A DNA stretch of 32,119 bases, from positions 1 through 32,119 of the forward strand of contig CAYFLK010000050.1 of the NCBI GenBank assembly GCA_964344035.1, written 5' to 3'. Numbering within the stretch: position 1 is the first letter of the stretch; every line of letters starts with the position of its first letter. The notes under the pieces were generated by a model. It had not been told where the DNA came from. It did no database searches and was given only the letters and a program-made list of their open reading frames with translations. The stretch comes from UBA1014 sp964344035 (GTDB taxonomy: Bacteria > SAR324 > NAC60-12). Both the position numbers and the translations under genes were made by a program. This document shows positions 17,169-24,511 of the stretch, piece by piece.

Positions 17169-18392
17169 ATGTTTACAGACAAGATTTCTCGCCGAGACCT
17201 GATGAAAGTGGCCGGACGGTATGGGCTGACTTCGACGCTGCTGGGGGCCGCTACCATAGGGGGTGCGATCACCCTTCCCGAATTGGCAGCTGCGGCCAAT
17301 TCGACCTATAACAAGCGCTTTAAAAAAAGTGCGAAGGTCAAATTGAAGTTCGGTGCTTCAGGTCTGAATGAGAGAAACCTTCTGGTTGAGCGGGCCGGCT
17401 GTCTGCAATTTGTCAACGACTTAGAAGAGCGCACGGAGGGTGCGATACGGGTCGAGTTTATTGGAAGCAATCAACTTTGCGGTCAATTGAGTTGTGTGAA
17501 GAAGACGATGCAAGGGATCACGGAAATATATGCTTCTTCCACCCAGAACGCAGCCGGAGGGGCTCCGTACCTGAATGTACTGGATTATGCCTATATGTTT
17601 CCAAGCAGAGCGTCTATATATTATTTCCTTTATCATCCGGACAGTGAGAAAATCCTGCGTGAACCCATGAGGCGTCGGCATGGTATCCAATTTCTCTTCT
17701 CCCATGCTGAGTTGCGTGGAATCATGCTGGGTTTAAAGTGGAAAGACAAACCGATTGTGACATCGGTTGAGGAACTAGCCGGCACAAAAAACCGTGTAAC
17801 CGGAACGCAGTTGGGGCGTATCGCGATGAATCTCATGAATCTGAATCCTGTCCCCATTGCTTGGGAAGAAACCTTGGACGGTCTCAAGCAGGGTCTGATT
17901 GACGGTGCGGAAACCTGGATGTCTGCCGTGGCTTACGCAAACATGTCTCCCGTGGTTTCTCAGTGCGTCGATCTGCAATTCTTTTGTGGAACAGAGCATA
18001 CTGCTATGAGCGCCAAGGTGTTTGACAAACTCGACGGTGAGCTTCAGGATGCTGTGATGGAGTCTGCATACACTACGCAAATTCATGTCCAGGGTGTGCA
18101 TGAAGCTTCGCTGGTACATACCTGTGGGGCCACCAATCCGCAAATGCCGGAAACCATTTTTGCGAAGAACGGAACGCGAGTTGCGGAAATTTCTCCCGCG
18201 GAACGAAGGAAGGCTGAAGAAATGTGTTCTCCGGAATTCCAGCCTCAACATTGGGAAGAATGGCGAGAGCGCATTGATAAATGGGCCGGGGGCATTGACA
18301 CCTATTCCTCAATTTACAAAATTGCCCGCGAAATTCCTGCTGACATGCGAGCTGAAAATGTTGAACCACGGCGGTGGTGGAAGTCAGCCTAA
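17169..18392 (+). CDS. dctP: TRAP transporter solute-binding protein (DctP family), Tat-exported
   Basis: Periplasmic receptor that captures a carboxylate or sulfonate-type substrate for the DctQM permease. The ATG at 17169 has AGGAG five bases upstream. It exposes a twin-arginine signal, KISRRDLMKVAG, followed by a hydrophobic stretch and a likely cleavage after LAAAA. A TTG at 17103 in the same frame would overlap operator 2 and bury the signal, so it is rejected. The mature protein begins with VKLKFGASGLNERN. The central AELRGIMLGLKWKDKPI and GTQLGRIAMNLMNLNPVPI segments, including the Arg in the usual ligand-binding area, and DGLKQGLIDGAE mark the DctP fold. It has 407 residues, somewhat longer than the 320-360 typical. 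The ligand cannot be read from sequence. Confidence 0.93.
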   Translation: MFTDKISRRDLMKVAGRYGLTSTLLGAATIGGAITLPELAAAANSTYNKRFKKSAKVKLKFGASGLNERNLLVERAGCLQFVNDLEERTEGAIRVEFIGSNQLCGQLSCVKKTMQGITEIYASSTQNAAGGAPYLNVLDYAYMFPSRASIYYFLYHPDSEKILREPMRRRHGIQFLFSHAELRGIMLGLKWKDKPIVTSVEELAGTKNRVTGTQLGRIAMNLMNLNPVPIAWEETLDGLKQGLIDGAETWMSAVAYANMSPVVSQCVDLQFFCGTEHTAMSAKVFDKLDGELQDAVMESAYTTQIHVQGVHEASLVHTCGATNPQMPETIFAKNGTRVAEISPAERRKAEEMCSPEFQPQHWEEWRERIDKWAGGIDTYSSIYKIAREIPADMRAENVEPRRWWKSA

Positions 18393-18397
18393 CACGC

Positions 18398-18434
18398 TTG
18401 AGGAGGCGCTATTTCTCGGATAGAACCTCCTCAA
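18398..18434 (+). terminator. Hairpin downstream of dctP
   Basis: Arms TTGAGGAGG (18398-18406) and CCTCCTCAA (18426-18434) form a nine-base-pair stem starting five bases after the dctP stop. The 19-base loop can add a short inner CTAT/ATAG stem. No T-tract follows. Such hairpins after binding-protein genes commonly protect the upstream mRNA and reduce expression of the membrane subunits. Confidence 0.55.
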
Positions 18435-18443
18435 CATTGATCA

Positions 18444-18475
18444 CACAACCAAGTAGGGTTGTGGTGCATTTTTAA
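18444..18475 (+). terminator. Possible partial terminator between dctP and dctQ
   Basis: CACAACC (18444-18450) and GGTTGTG (18457-18463) make a seven-base-pair stem with a six-base loop. A short T-run follows after GTGCA. It is weaker than a classical terminator but, together with the preceding hairpin, may set the ratio of receptor to permease. Confidence 0.45.
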
Positions 18476-18545
18476 CTGATCTTGGCTCACGTGTGTGTCA
18501 TAACCGCGCAAGCTGGAATCAAGAGGGTTTTTGTCACAAGCAAAG

Positions 18546-18577
18546 ATTCCGGGGCTCCGCTTCGCTTCGCCCGGAAT
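18546..18577. repeat. Dispersed hairpin repeat with ATTCCGGG/CCCGGAAT arms
   Basis: Eight-base arms ATTCCGGG (18546-18553) and CCCGGAAT (18570-18577) enclose a loop with a repeated CTTCG motif, and AATGACAAA follows. The same AATGACAAA tail recurs near 24444 after a related element. This is a REP-like intergenic repeat of a kind abundant in many proteobacterial genomes. Confidence 0.65.
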
Positions 18578-18639
18578 GACAAAGAGTCCGTATCAGTCTA
18601 ATATGCATCACAACCCCCAATTTGATCGAGGTGAACCTC

Positions 18640-19158
18640 ATGGAATTTATACAATGGCTTGACCGGAACATTGAAAAATTGGTCATCTTCATTTGTTACT
18701 TCTCAATGGCCGGGATCGTCTTTGTGGAGGTGATTCGCCGTTTTGTTTTTAGTCAACAGGCCGCTTGGAGCACGACGATTCCAATCTATCTTTTTTTATG
18801 GATCACCTGGGTGGGAGCCAGTTACAACGCCAAGCTACGCACACATCTGAAGTTTGATGAACTTCGTATCCGTTTGCCCTATGAAGGACAGTTTTGCCTC
18901 CAGGTTCTTGATGCCGTACTTTGGTTTGTTTTTGGGATCATCGTTGTCATCTATGCCACAGAGCAGGTCGAACTTGCCAGAGAAAACTTCATGATTGTCC
19001 AAGGCACAGACAATGTTCTGCAATGGTGGTTCTATGCGGCAACCCCAGTAGCTTGGGTGCTTTTGCTTTTCCGTGTCCTGCAAAACCTCTGGGAAGATAT
19101 TAAGTTGTTTCAAGCAGGCAAACCGTTTGAAATTCAGAATACCGTCTTAAAAGATTGA
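18640..19158 (+). CDS. dctQ: TRAP transporter small permease subunit
   Basis: Small membrane subunit of a TRAP transporter. It has 172 residues from the ATG at 18640, which has GAGGTGA five bases upstream; a TTG six codons earlier is less likely. Four hydrophobic helices are visible, at about residues 15-35, 45-62, 85-105 and 125-145. The loop FSQQAAWSTTIPIYLFLWIT holds the typical W-x-E/T region. It is separated from dctP by 247 bp of hairpins and from dctM by 10 bp, so dctQ and dctM form the tighter unit. Confidence 0.92.
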   Translation: MEFIQWLDRNIEKLVIFICYFSMAGIVFVEVIRRFVFSQQAAWSTTIPIYLFLWITWVGASYNAKLRTHLKFDELRIRLPYEGQFCLQVLDAVLWFVFGIIVVIYATEQVELARENFMIVQGTDNVLQWWFYAATPVAWVLLLFRVLQNLWEDIKLFQAGKPFEIQNTVLKD

Positions 19159-19168
19159 GTTAAAAAAA

Positions 19169-20476
19169 ATGGATAACACAACCTGGGTTTGGTTGATTTC
19201 AATTGCGGTGAGCATATTGTTTTTTCTGGGAGTCCCGATCTTTCTCATCATAGGTCTGTGGGTTGTCGGCATCAGCCTGGTGATTGATTTCACCTTAGCC
19301 AATGTAGGGGTAACGCTCTATGAGGGCCTGAATTTTTATGGATTACTGGCTTTGCCTTTGTTCATTTTAACTGGAGATTTGATCAATGCCGCCGGAATCG
19401 CAAAACGCCTTTCTGATTTTGCGTACAGCGTGTTGGGCTGGCTGCGGGGCGGCCTGGCCATGTCCTCTCTAGGAGCGTGCGGCTTATTCGCCGCTATTTC
19501 CGGTTCCAACTCCGCTACTACGGCGACAATCGGCTCGATCATGCATCCTGAAATGACCAAAGGCGGATACGACAAACATTTTGCGGCGGCTACGATTGCT
19601 TCCGGAGGCACGGTAGGAATCATCATCCCCCCCAGCATCATTTTCATCGTTTACGGGTTTTTGATGAATCTGTCGATTAGCGATTTGTTTGTTGGAGGAT
19701 TGCTTCCCGGGATCCTGATGGTCATCGCCATGCAAATTGCCTGTTTCTTGGTTTGCAGAAAAAAAGGCTGGGGAAACCTCATTCCCTTCAACCCTAAAAA
19801 CATTCTGGTAAAAGGAGGAGAAGCCTACCTCGGATTTCTTGCGATTATCATTGTCATCTATGGAATTTATGGAGGAGTTTTTTCTCCTACAGAAGCAGCG
19901 GGAGTGACCGCCGGTTTCTGTTTGTTGTCTGGATTATTTATTACCAAAGGAATCACGATCAAAGCCATTCCGGATGTTCTCCTGCGCTCAGGCCAAATTA
20001 CTGGTTTACTGGCCCCTCTAATTGCCGTGTCGGTTGTGATGCAGCAAATTCTGTCTTTGCTCGGCGCCAAAGACTACATCACGGAAACCATCGGTTCTTT
20101 AGGCGGTTATTATCCTGTGTTGCTGGCCTGCATGCTCCTGGTTTTCATTACAGGTACTTTTCTGGAAAGCCTGCCTGACACCATCATTCTTGCCCCCATT
20201 TTGGCTCCAATTGCGGCAAATATAGGGATCGATCCAATTCATTTCGCGGTCATATTTCTGGTCGGTGATGCCATCGGGTTCATCACTCCTCCTTATGGGC
20301 TTAATCTCTATGTCGCCAGCGGTATTACAGGAATTCCTTATTTCAAAATAGTCAGACATACTTGGCCATATTTTGTTGCACTGATGCTTGCCTGGTTCAT
20401 CATTGCTTTTTGGCCTCCATTGACAACCACATTGCTTGTTCATCAAGGGGCAGGTGTTTTCCAAATGGAACAATAA
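19169..20476 (+). CDS. dctM: TRAP transporter large permease subunit
   Basis: Large membrane subunit that moves substrate with a sodium ion gradient. It has 435 residues with about twelve hydrophobic helices. Family signatures include LPLFILTGDLINAAGIAKRL, AAISGSNSATTATIGSIMHP, GTVGIIIPPSIIFIVYG and GVFSPTEAAGVTAGF, with FITPPYGLNLYV near the C-terminus. The start ATG is 10 bp after the dctQ stop. The C-terminal tail after the last helix is short. Confidence 0.95.
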   Translation: MDNTTWVWLISIAVSILFFLGVPIFLIIGLWVVGISLVIDFTLANVGVTLYEGLNFYGLLALPLFILTGDLINAAGIAKRLSDFAYSVLGWLRGGLAMSSLGACGLFAAISGSNSATTATIGSIMHPEMTKGGYDKHFAAATIASGGTVGIIIPPSIIFIVYGFLMNLSISDLFVGGLLPGILMVIAMQIACFLVCRKKGWGNLIPFNPKNILVKGGEAYLGFLAIIIVIYGIYGGVFSPTEAAGVTAGFCLLSGLFITKGITIKAIPDVLLRSGQITGLLAPLIAVSVVMQQILSLLGAKDYITETIGSLGGYYPVLLACMLLVFITGTFLESLPDTIILAPILAPIAANIGIDPIHFAVIFLVGDAIGFITPPYGLNLYVASGITGIPYFKIVRHTWPYFVALMLAWFIIAFWPPLTTTLLVHQGAGVFQMEQ

Positions 20477-21066
20477 ACTATATCTCCCAAAGGCGTAGAC
20501 TTCGCACACTTTTGACTTATTATTGTAACAATAATGAGATTCGTCCTCATTTTAGAATTAATCAGTTTAACAACATTATTTTATGTTTTACTCAAGATAA
20601 ATGGTGCTTCAAGCGAGAGATGAGTTAATATGCATAAACCCATGCCTTGTTACAAATGAAAGGTAAGGAGGATCCATCCCTTCCTGGGGGCATCCCTACG
20701 AAAAAGTGCAACCCACCACGCCCAGCAGGTGTTCCTTCAGTGACGGAGGTTAACGGTTTCGTTGTAAAGGTTCGAAGCCAACGGGGTGGCCCTTTCCAAC
20801 ATTGATTCTTATCATCTAAATTTACGTGCCTTGGCCCATTGCAAGGGAGGACGGATTTAACTTGCATCAGTGTTGATTTGCAATTTGAAGCTGCAGAGTC
20901 ATGTATTTCCCAATATGAGAGGAGGAAGATTTAAAGGGGTGGATGATTCAGAATTGAGCATATTAAATTTCTAAGCAAATGGAAGGTAATCAGACTCAAA
21001 TTAAATGTAAAAGTGTTTTACTAATCCTACGGTTTTACTGCTTGTTTCTTTTGACTTAAACTTCTG
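20477..21066. other. Long intergenic region with a palindrome and a GC-richer island
   Basis: This 590-bp stretch contains no gene I accept. Just after dctM is the near-perfect palindrome ATTATTGT-A-ACAATAAT (20519-20535). It overlaps a small hairpin, AATGAG (20533-20538) and CTCATT (20546-20551), followed by T residues, a weak terminator candidate. From about 20660 to 20815 the base composition becomes clearly richer in G and C than the flanking AT-rich DNA; it could be a structured RNA or a decayed insert. The last 200 bases are AT-rich and should hold a promoter for the DUF3604 gene. Confidence 0.4.
20519..20535. promoter_or_regulatory. 17-bp palindrome, operator-like
   Basis: Eight-base arms ATTATTGT and ACAATAAT flank a single A. 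The centre is too small for an RNA hairpin loop, so the symmetry suits a dimeric DNA-binding protein. It lies 43 bp after the dctM stop. No other copy of this exact site is evident in the window. Confidence 0.35.
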
Positions 21067-23331
21067 GTGAAAGTGTGTGCAATAAATAAGGAATCAATAC
21101 ATTATAAAGAAAAAATCGGTTCGGCAGCCATTTCTTTCACTGAACCTGTTGTTGCGGGTGAGTCAATCAATTTTACAATCACTTACACAGCCGGGTATTT
21201 TGGCATTGATGACACAGGCAGTATCAAAATCTGCACACGTTTTGCCTCAGATATGGCACGCCCGCAATTCACTGCTCCGGATCAGCCGAATTATGTCAGT
21301 ATTTCGGCAAGCAACGGCGCCACGCTGGAGTATCGCTTTGATCCGAAAGGTAACATCCGACCGTGGGATAAAACGCTTTACATTAAGATAGTTAAAGGTT
21401 TTTTCCGGGAAGGAGACCGGCTTCTTATCCATTATGGTGATCCCGGCGGCGGTTGCCCCGGTATGCGAATGCAAACTTTTTGTGAAGAGACATTTGAGTT
21501 CAAGGTTCTGGTGGATGCCTTTGCGACATATGAATACATTGAAGTTCCGGAATCTCCAGTGCTACACATTGTCCCGGGAGAAGTTGCAAAGTGGAAAGTC
21601 CAACTACCTACGATGCGACGAGTGGACGAACCGTTTCGATTGCATCTCAAAGCCGAAGACCGCTGGGGAAATCCCACAGATCAAACGGATGTCTGCCGCT
21701 TTCAGCTTTTTCCGACACAACCGGTTAACGGCTTGCCGCGTGAGATAACAGTCACATCAGAGAAAGGAGGGGTTCTTTTTATAGAAGGACTTTCTGCGTC
21801 TGTTCCTGGGGACCTCAAGGTAGAAATGTATGATGCTAATGGTGTCCTCGTGACCATCTCCAACCCACTGAGAATTGTCGAACACTCTGAGCTGGTACAT
21901 TTTTGGGGTGAACTTCACGGGCAATCTGAAGAGACCATTGGCACCAATTCAGCAGGAGATTATTTTGCCTTCGCCCGCGATAAGGCAGGGATAGATGTGA
22001 TTATACATCAAGGCAATGATTTTCAAATCACAAATGCTTTTTGGGCAGAAATACAACGGTTGACAAAACAGTTCCTCGACGAAGGACATTTAGTGACTTT
22101 TCCGGGATATGAGTGGTCCGGCAACACAGGCTTAGGCGGTGACCGTAACGTGCTTTTTTTTCAGGAGGGAGAAACAATCCGTAGAAGTTCCCATGCCTTA
22201 GTCACCGATTTGGCGGACTTTGATTGCGATTGCAACAGTTCGGATGAATTGTTTCAGGCCCTCAAGGGAACTAAAACCATTGTTTTTGCTCATGTCGGTG
22301 GCCGTTATGCAGACATGCGGTCGCATGAAGGTAACCTCGAACGCTCAGTAGAAATTCATTCTGCCTGGGGCACGTTTGAATGGCTGCTGAATGATGCTCT
22401 TCATCATGGATATCGGGTGGGGATCGTGTGCAACAGTGATGGGCACAAAGGCCGTCCCGGGGCTAGTTATCCGGGAGCATCCATGTTCGGTTCCTACGGA
22501 GGACTGACCTGTCTGCTGGCCCGCAAGCTAAACCGTGAAATGATTTGGGAATCTCTGCTGCGCAGACATCATTACGGTACTACGGGAAACCGAATGTTCA
22601 TGGATGTGAGAGTGCGGCTTAAGCATCCCGGCACACTCTTCATCGAAGACCCACAGTTGGGAGCCACTGAAACCGAGAGTATGCACGAGTGTTTTATGGG
22701 GGACATTGTGCAAACTTCTGACAGCGACGTGACCCTTCTTTTTGAGGTGCTTGCTTCGGCTCCGATTGAAAAACTGGAAATTCGCAACGGCTTGAGTGTG
22801 CTTGAAACGGTACGTCCTTACAAGGCTGGAGACCTCGGCAGACGTATTCGGGTCATCTGGGCAGGCGCCGAGTACCGGGGACGTGGTCGGGAAACTGTTT
22901 GGGACGGATGCGCCGCGCTTACTGGCAACACAATTGAAAATATCACACCGATTAACTTGTATAACCTCGAGAAAACTATGCGCCAGCCCGATCCTGCTCA
23001 CTTGGAATGGGAAGCCCTCACCACCGGTGGTTTTGGCGGTTTTGACTGTCTGTTGACTGACCATCAGACAGGAACTCTAACCATCGACACCGATCTTGTG
23101 AAGTGTACTTTACCTGTTGTTGATATCGGATTTCAAGAAACCCGCATTGATGCCGGAGGTCTGGATCGTCATCTTCGTTTCTCTCGGTTGCCTGATTTGA
23201 ATCCTCATCGTCGCTTAAGCTTGGAACGAACCATTCCTTTGCGTTCCAATGGGGACAATCCGTTGTACATTTGTGTCACACAGGAGGACGGGCATCAGGC
23301 TTGGTCAAGCCCGATTTATTTGTTTCGATAA
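21067..23331 (+). CDS. DUF3604 family protein with PHP-like metal-binding motifs
   Basis: Protein of 754 residues with an N-terminal beta-rich part (about 1-270), a central DUF3604 region and a beta-rich C-terminus. The central region begins LVHFWGELHGQSEETIGTNS, with His278 and His284 standing where PHP hydrolases have their first H-x-H pair. It continues through VIIHQGND, VTFPGYEWSG, IVFAHVGG, EIHSAWG and CNSDGHKG (Asp458, His460), all plausible metal ligands. The family is thought to be a metal-dependent hydrolase of unknown substrate. No signal peptide is seen, so it is probably cytoplasmic. The start is uncertain: GTG at 21067 lacks a ribosome site and another GTG lies two codons later. 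Its position between the TRAP permease and two dehydrogenase genes suggests it processes the imported compound. Confidence 0.8.
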   Translation: MKVCAINKESIHYKEKIGSAAISFTEPVVAGESINFTITYTAGYFGIDDTGSIKICTRFASDMARPQFTAPDQPNYVSISASNGATLEYRFDPKGNIRPWDKTLYIKIVKGFFREGDRLLIHYGDPGGGCPGMRMQTFCEETFEFKVLVDAFATYEYIEVPESPVLHIVPGEVAKWKVQLPTMRRVDEPFRLHLKAEDRWGNPTDQTDVCRFQLFPTQPVNGLPREITVTSEKGGVLFIEGLSASVPGDLKVEMYDANGVLVTISNPLRIVEHSELVHFWGELHGQSEETIGTNSAGDYFAFARDKAGIDVIIHQGNDFQITNAFWAEIQRLTKQFLDEGHLVTFPGYEWSGNTGLGGDRNVLFFQEGETIRRSSHALVTDLADFDCDCNSSDELFQALKGTKTIVFAHVGGRYADMRSHEGNLERSVEIHSAWGTFEWLLNDALHHGYRVGIVCNSDGHKGRPGASYPGASMFGSYGGLTCLLARKLNREMIWESLLRRHHYGTTGNRMFMDVRVRLKHPGTLFIEDPQLGATETESMHECFMGDIVQTSDSDVTLLFEVLASAPIEKLEIRNGLSVLETVRPYKAGDLGRRIRVIWAGAEYRGRGRETVWDGCAALTGNTIENITPINLYNLEKTMRQPDPAHLEWEALTTGGFGGFDCLLTDHQTGTLTIDTDLVKCTLPVVDIGFQETRIDAGGLDRHLRFSRLPDLNPHRRLSLERTIPLRSNGDNPLYICVTQEDGHQAWSSPIYLFR

Positions 23332-23400
23332 ACAATTTTGATCAATCAAGTTCCTGCAAAACAGGCACTTTTGTTTAATCCTTAATCTGGAGAAATCACT

Positions 23401-24291
23401 ATGTCAACAGTCGCTTTTATCGGTCTTGGCGTCATGGGGGAACCCATGGCCCGCAACTTGTTGAAAGGAGGGCATACTGTCCGGGCTTACGATGTTCGAT
23501 CTGAAGTGCTGACAACCATTGTTGCGGATGGCGCTGTGACAGCGACTTCGCCCGCAGATGCCGCAACCGATGCAGAGTTTATTTTTACGATGCTGCCGAG
23601 CGGAAAAGAGGTTGAGCATGCGGCTTTTGGCGAACAAGGTTTTGCCCGCTCAATGTCTGAACACGCTTTGTTCATTGATACAAGTACGATCTTGCCTGTG
23701 GACACGGATGAAATGGCAGAAAAACTTGCCGCTCAACAGCGCAGAATGATAGACGCACCGGTAGGAAGATTGGCACAAAATGCCATTGAGGGAACACTGC
23801 TGTTCATGGTGGGAGGTTCTCAATCCGACCTGGAACATGCCAGTCCGTTACTGAACCTGCTTGGCGACAAGATTGTTCACTGTGGAAAAGTGGGGATGGG
23901 AACACGTATGAAGATAGTCAACAACTACCAATCCACGGCTCTAAATGTCCTGACTGCAGAAACACTGACTTTGGCTGAAGCCTGTGGGTTAGATGTTAAT
24001 CTCGCAATAGAAGTGATGCGCGGTACGACTGCCGGACGGGGACACATGAACGCCACATATCCCAATCAAGTGCTCGCGGGGAACCTCAAGCCGGGGTTTA
24101 TGATTGACTTGGCCCATAAGGATTTGGGGCTGGCATTGGAAACAACAGCCAAACTTCACACGCCTGCTTTCCTGGGTGCGGCGGCCCGTCAAGCTTACTC
24201 TATTGCTCAATCGAAGGGGCTGGGGAGGAATGATTGGACGGCGATTTACAGGACTCTGCGAAAACTTGCCGGGCTGGACTCGGAAACATGA
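23401..24291 (+). CDS. Beta-hydroxyacid dehydrogenase, YihU-like (probable sulfolactaldehyde reductase type)
   Basis: NAD(P)-dependent 3-hydroxyacid dehydrogenase family, 296 residues. The N-terminal Rossmann motif is VAFIGLGVMGEPMARNL and the catalytic Lys171 is in GMGTRMKIVNNY. It differs from tartronate semialdehyde reductases, which have DAPVSGG, by DAPVGRLAQNAIEGTLL. It matches E. coli YihU as I recall it here, and also in GTTAGRGH and PGFMIDLAHKDLGLAL. Arg123, Asn174 and Ser178, the residues I recall as binding the sulfonate in YihU, are all at the same numbers. YihU interconverts 3-sulfolactaldehyde and 2,3-dihydroxypropane-1-sulfonate; related enzymes reduce succinic semialdehyde. GGAGA lies about nine bases before the ATG. 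It lies 69 bp after the DUF3604 gene and is probably cotranscribed with it. Confidence 0.85.
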   Translation: MSTVAFIGLGVMGEPMARNLLKGGHTVRAYDVRSEVLTTIVADGAVTATSPADAATDAEFIFTMLPSGKEVEHAAFGEQGFARSMSEHALFIDTSTILPVDTDEMAEKLAAQQRRMIDAPVGRLAQNAIEGTLLFMVGGSQSDLEHASPLLNLLGDKIVHCGKVGMGTRMKIVNNYQSTALNVLTAETLTLAEACGLDVNLAIEVMRGTTAGRGHMNATYPNQVLAGNLKPGFMIDLAHKDLGLALETTAKLHTPAFLGAAARQAYSIAQSKGLGRNDWTAIYRTLRKLAGLDSET

Positions 24292-24356
24292 TTCGCTCAA
24301 GCACAAAACTGTCAATGAATGAACGGAAGCGGACAATCAGAAAATGCTCATTTCTC

Positions 24357-24450
24357 ATTCCCGCGAAAGCGGGAATCCAGGAATGTGGCAAATCCTATGG
24401 ATTTCTTCGCAGGAGTCCCGCTCATCCGCTTCGACCGGCCCGAAATGACA
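24357..24450. repeat. Dispersed hairpin repeat with ATTCCCGC-GAAA-GCGGGAAT
   Basis: An eight-base-pair perfect stem, ATTCCCGC (24357-24364) and GCGGGAAT (24369-24376), is capped by a GAAA tetraloop. The sequence continues to a CCCGAAATGACAAA tail near 24440-24450, which resembles the tail of the element at 18546. This is the widespread repeat whose reverse translation reads like 'SRFRGN', often mis-called as a small protein. It lies between the two dehydrogenase genes. Confidence 0.75.
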
Positions 24451-24511
24451 AAACTAGGGGCACATTTCCCATTGAACCTAATAAACTTATTTTTCAGAAA
24501 GTTTAAGCAGC

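Noticed and set aside
20765..20785. tRNA-like GGTTCGAAGCC sequence
   Set aside because: It resembles a T-arm loop, but the flanking bases do not pair as a T stem and no acceptor, D or anticodon arms can be drawn around it.
20625..20867. 80-codon minus-strand open frame in the dctM-DUF3604 spacer
   Set aside because: No ribosome site, unusual composition rich in Pro, Gly and Lys, and no recognisable domain; it is explained by the GC-richer island.
23401..24291. Calling the beta-hydroxyacid dehydrogenase a tartronate semialdehyde reductase to complete the hyi-glc operon
   Set aside because: The substrate loop reads DAPVGR rather than DAPVSGG, and the C-terminal blocks fit YihU better than GarR/GlxR. 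The general family is certain, but this specific role is not supported.
24200..24391. Small minus-strand protein beginning MPHSWIPAFAGM
   Set aside because: This is the well-known spurious translation of the ATTCCCGC/GCGGGAAT dispersed repeat and overlaps the dehydrogenase gene.
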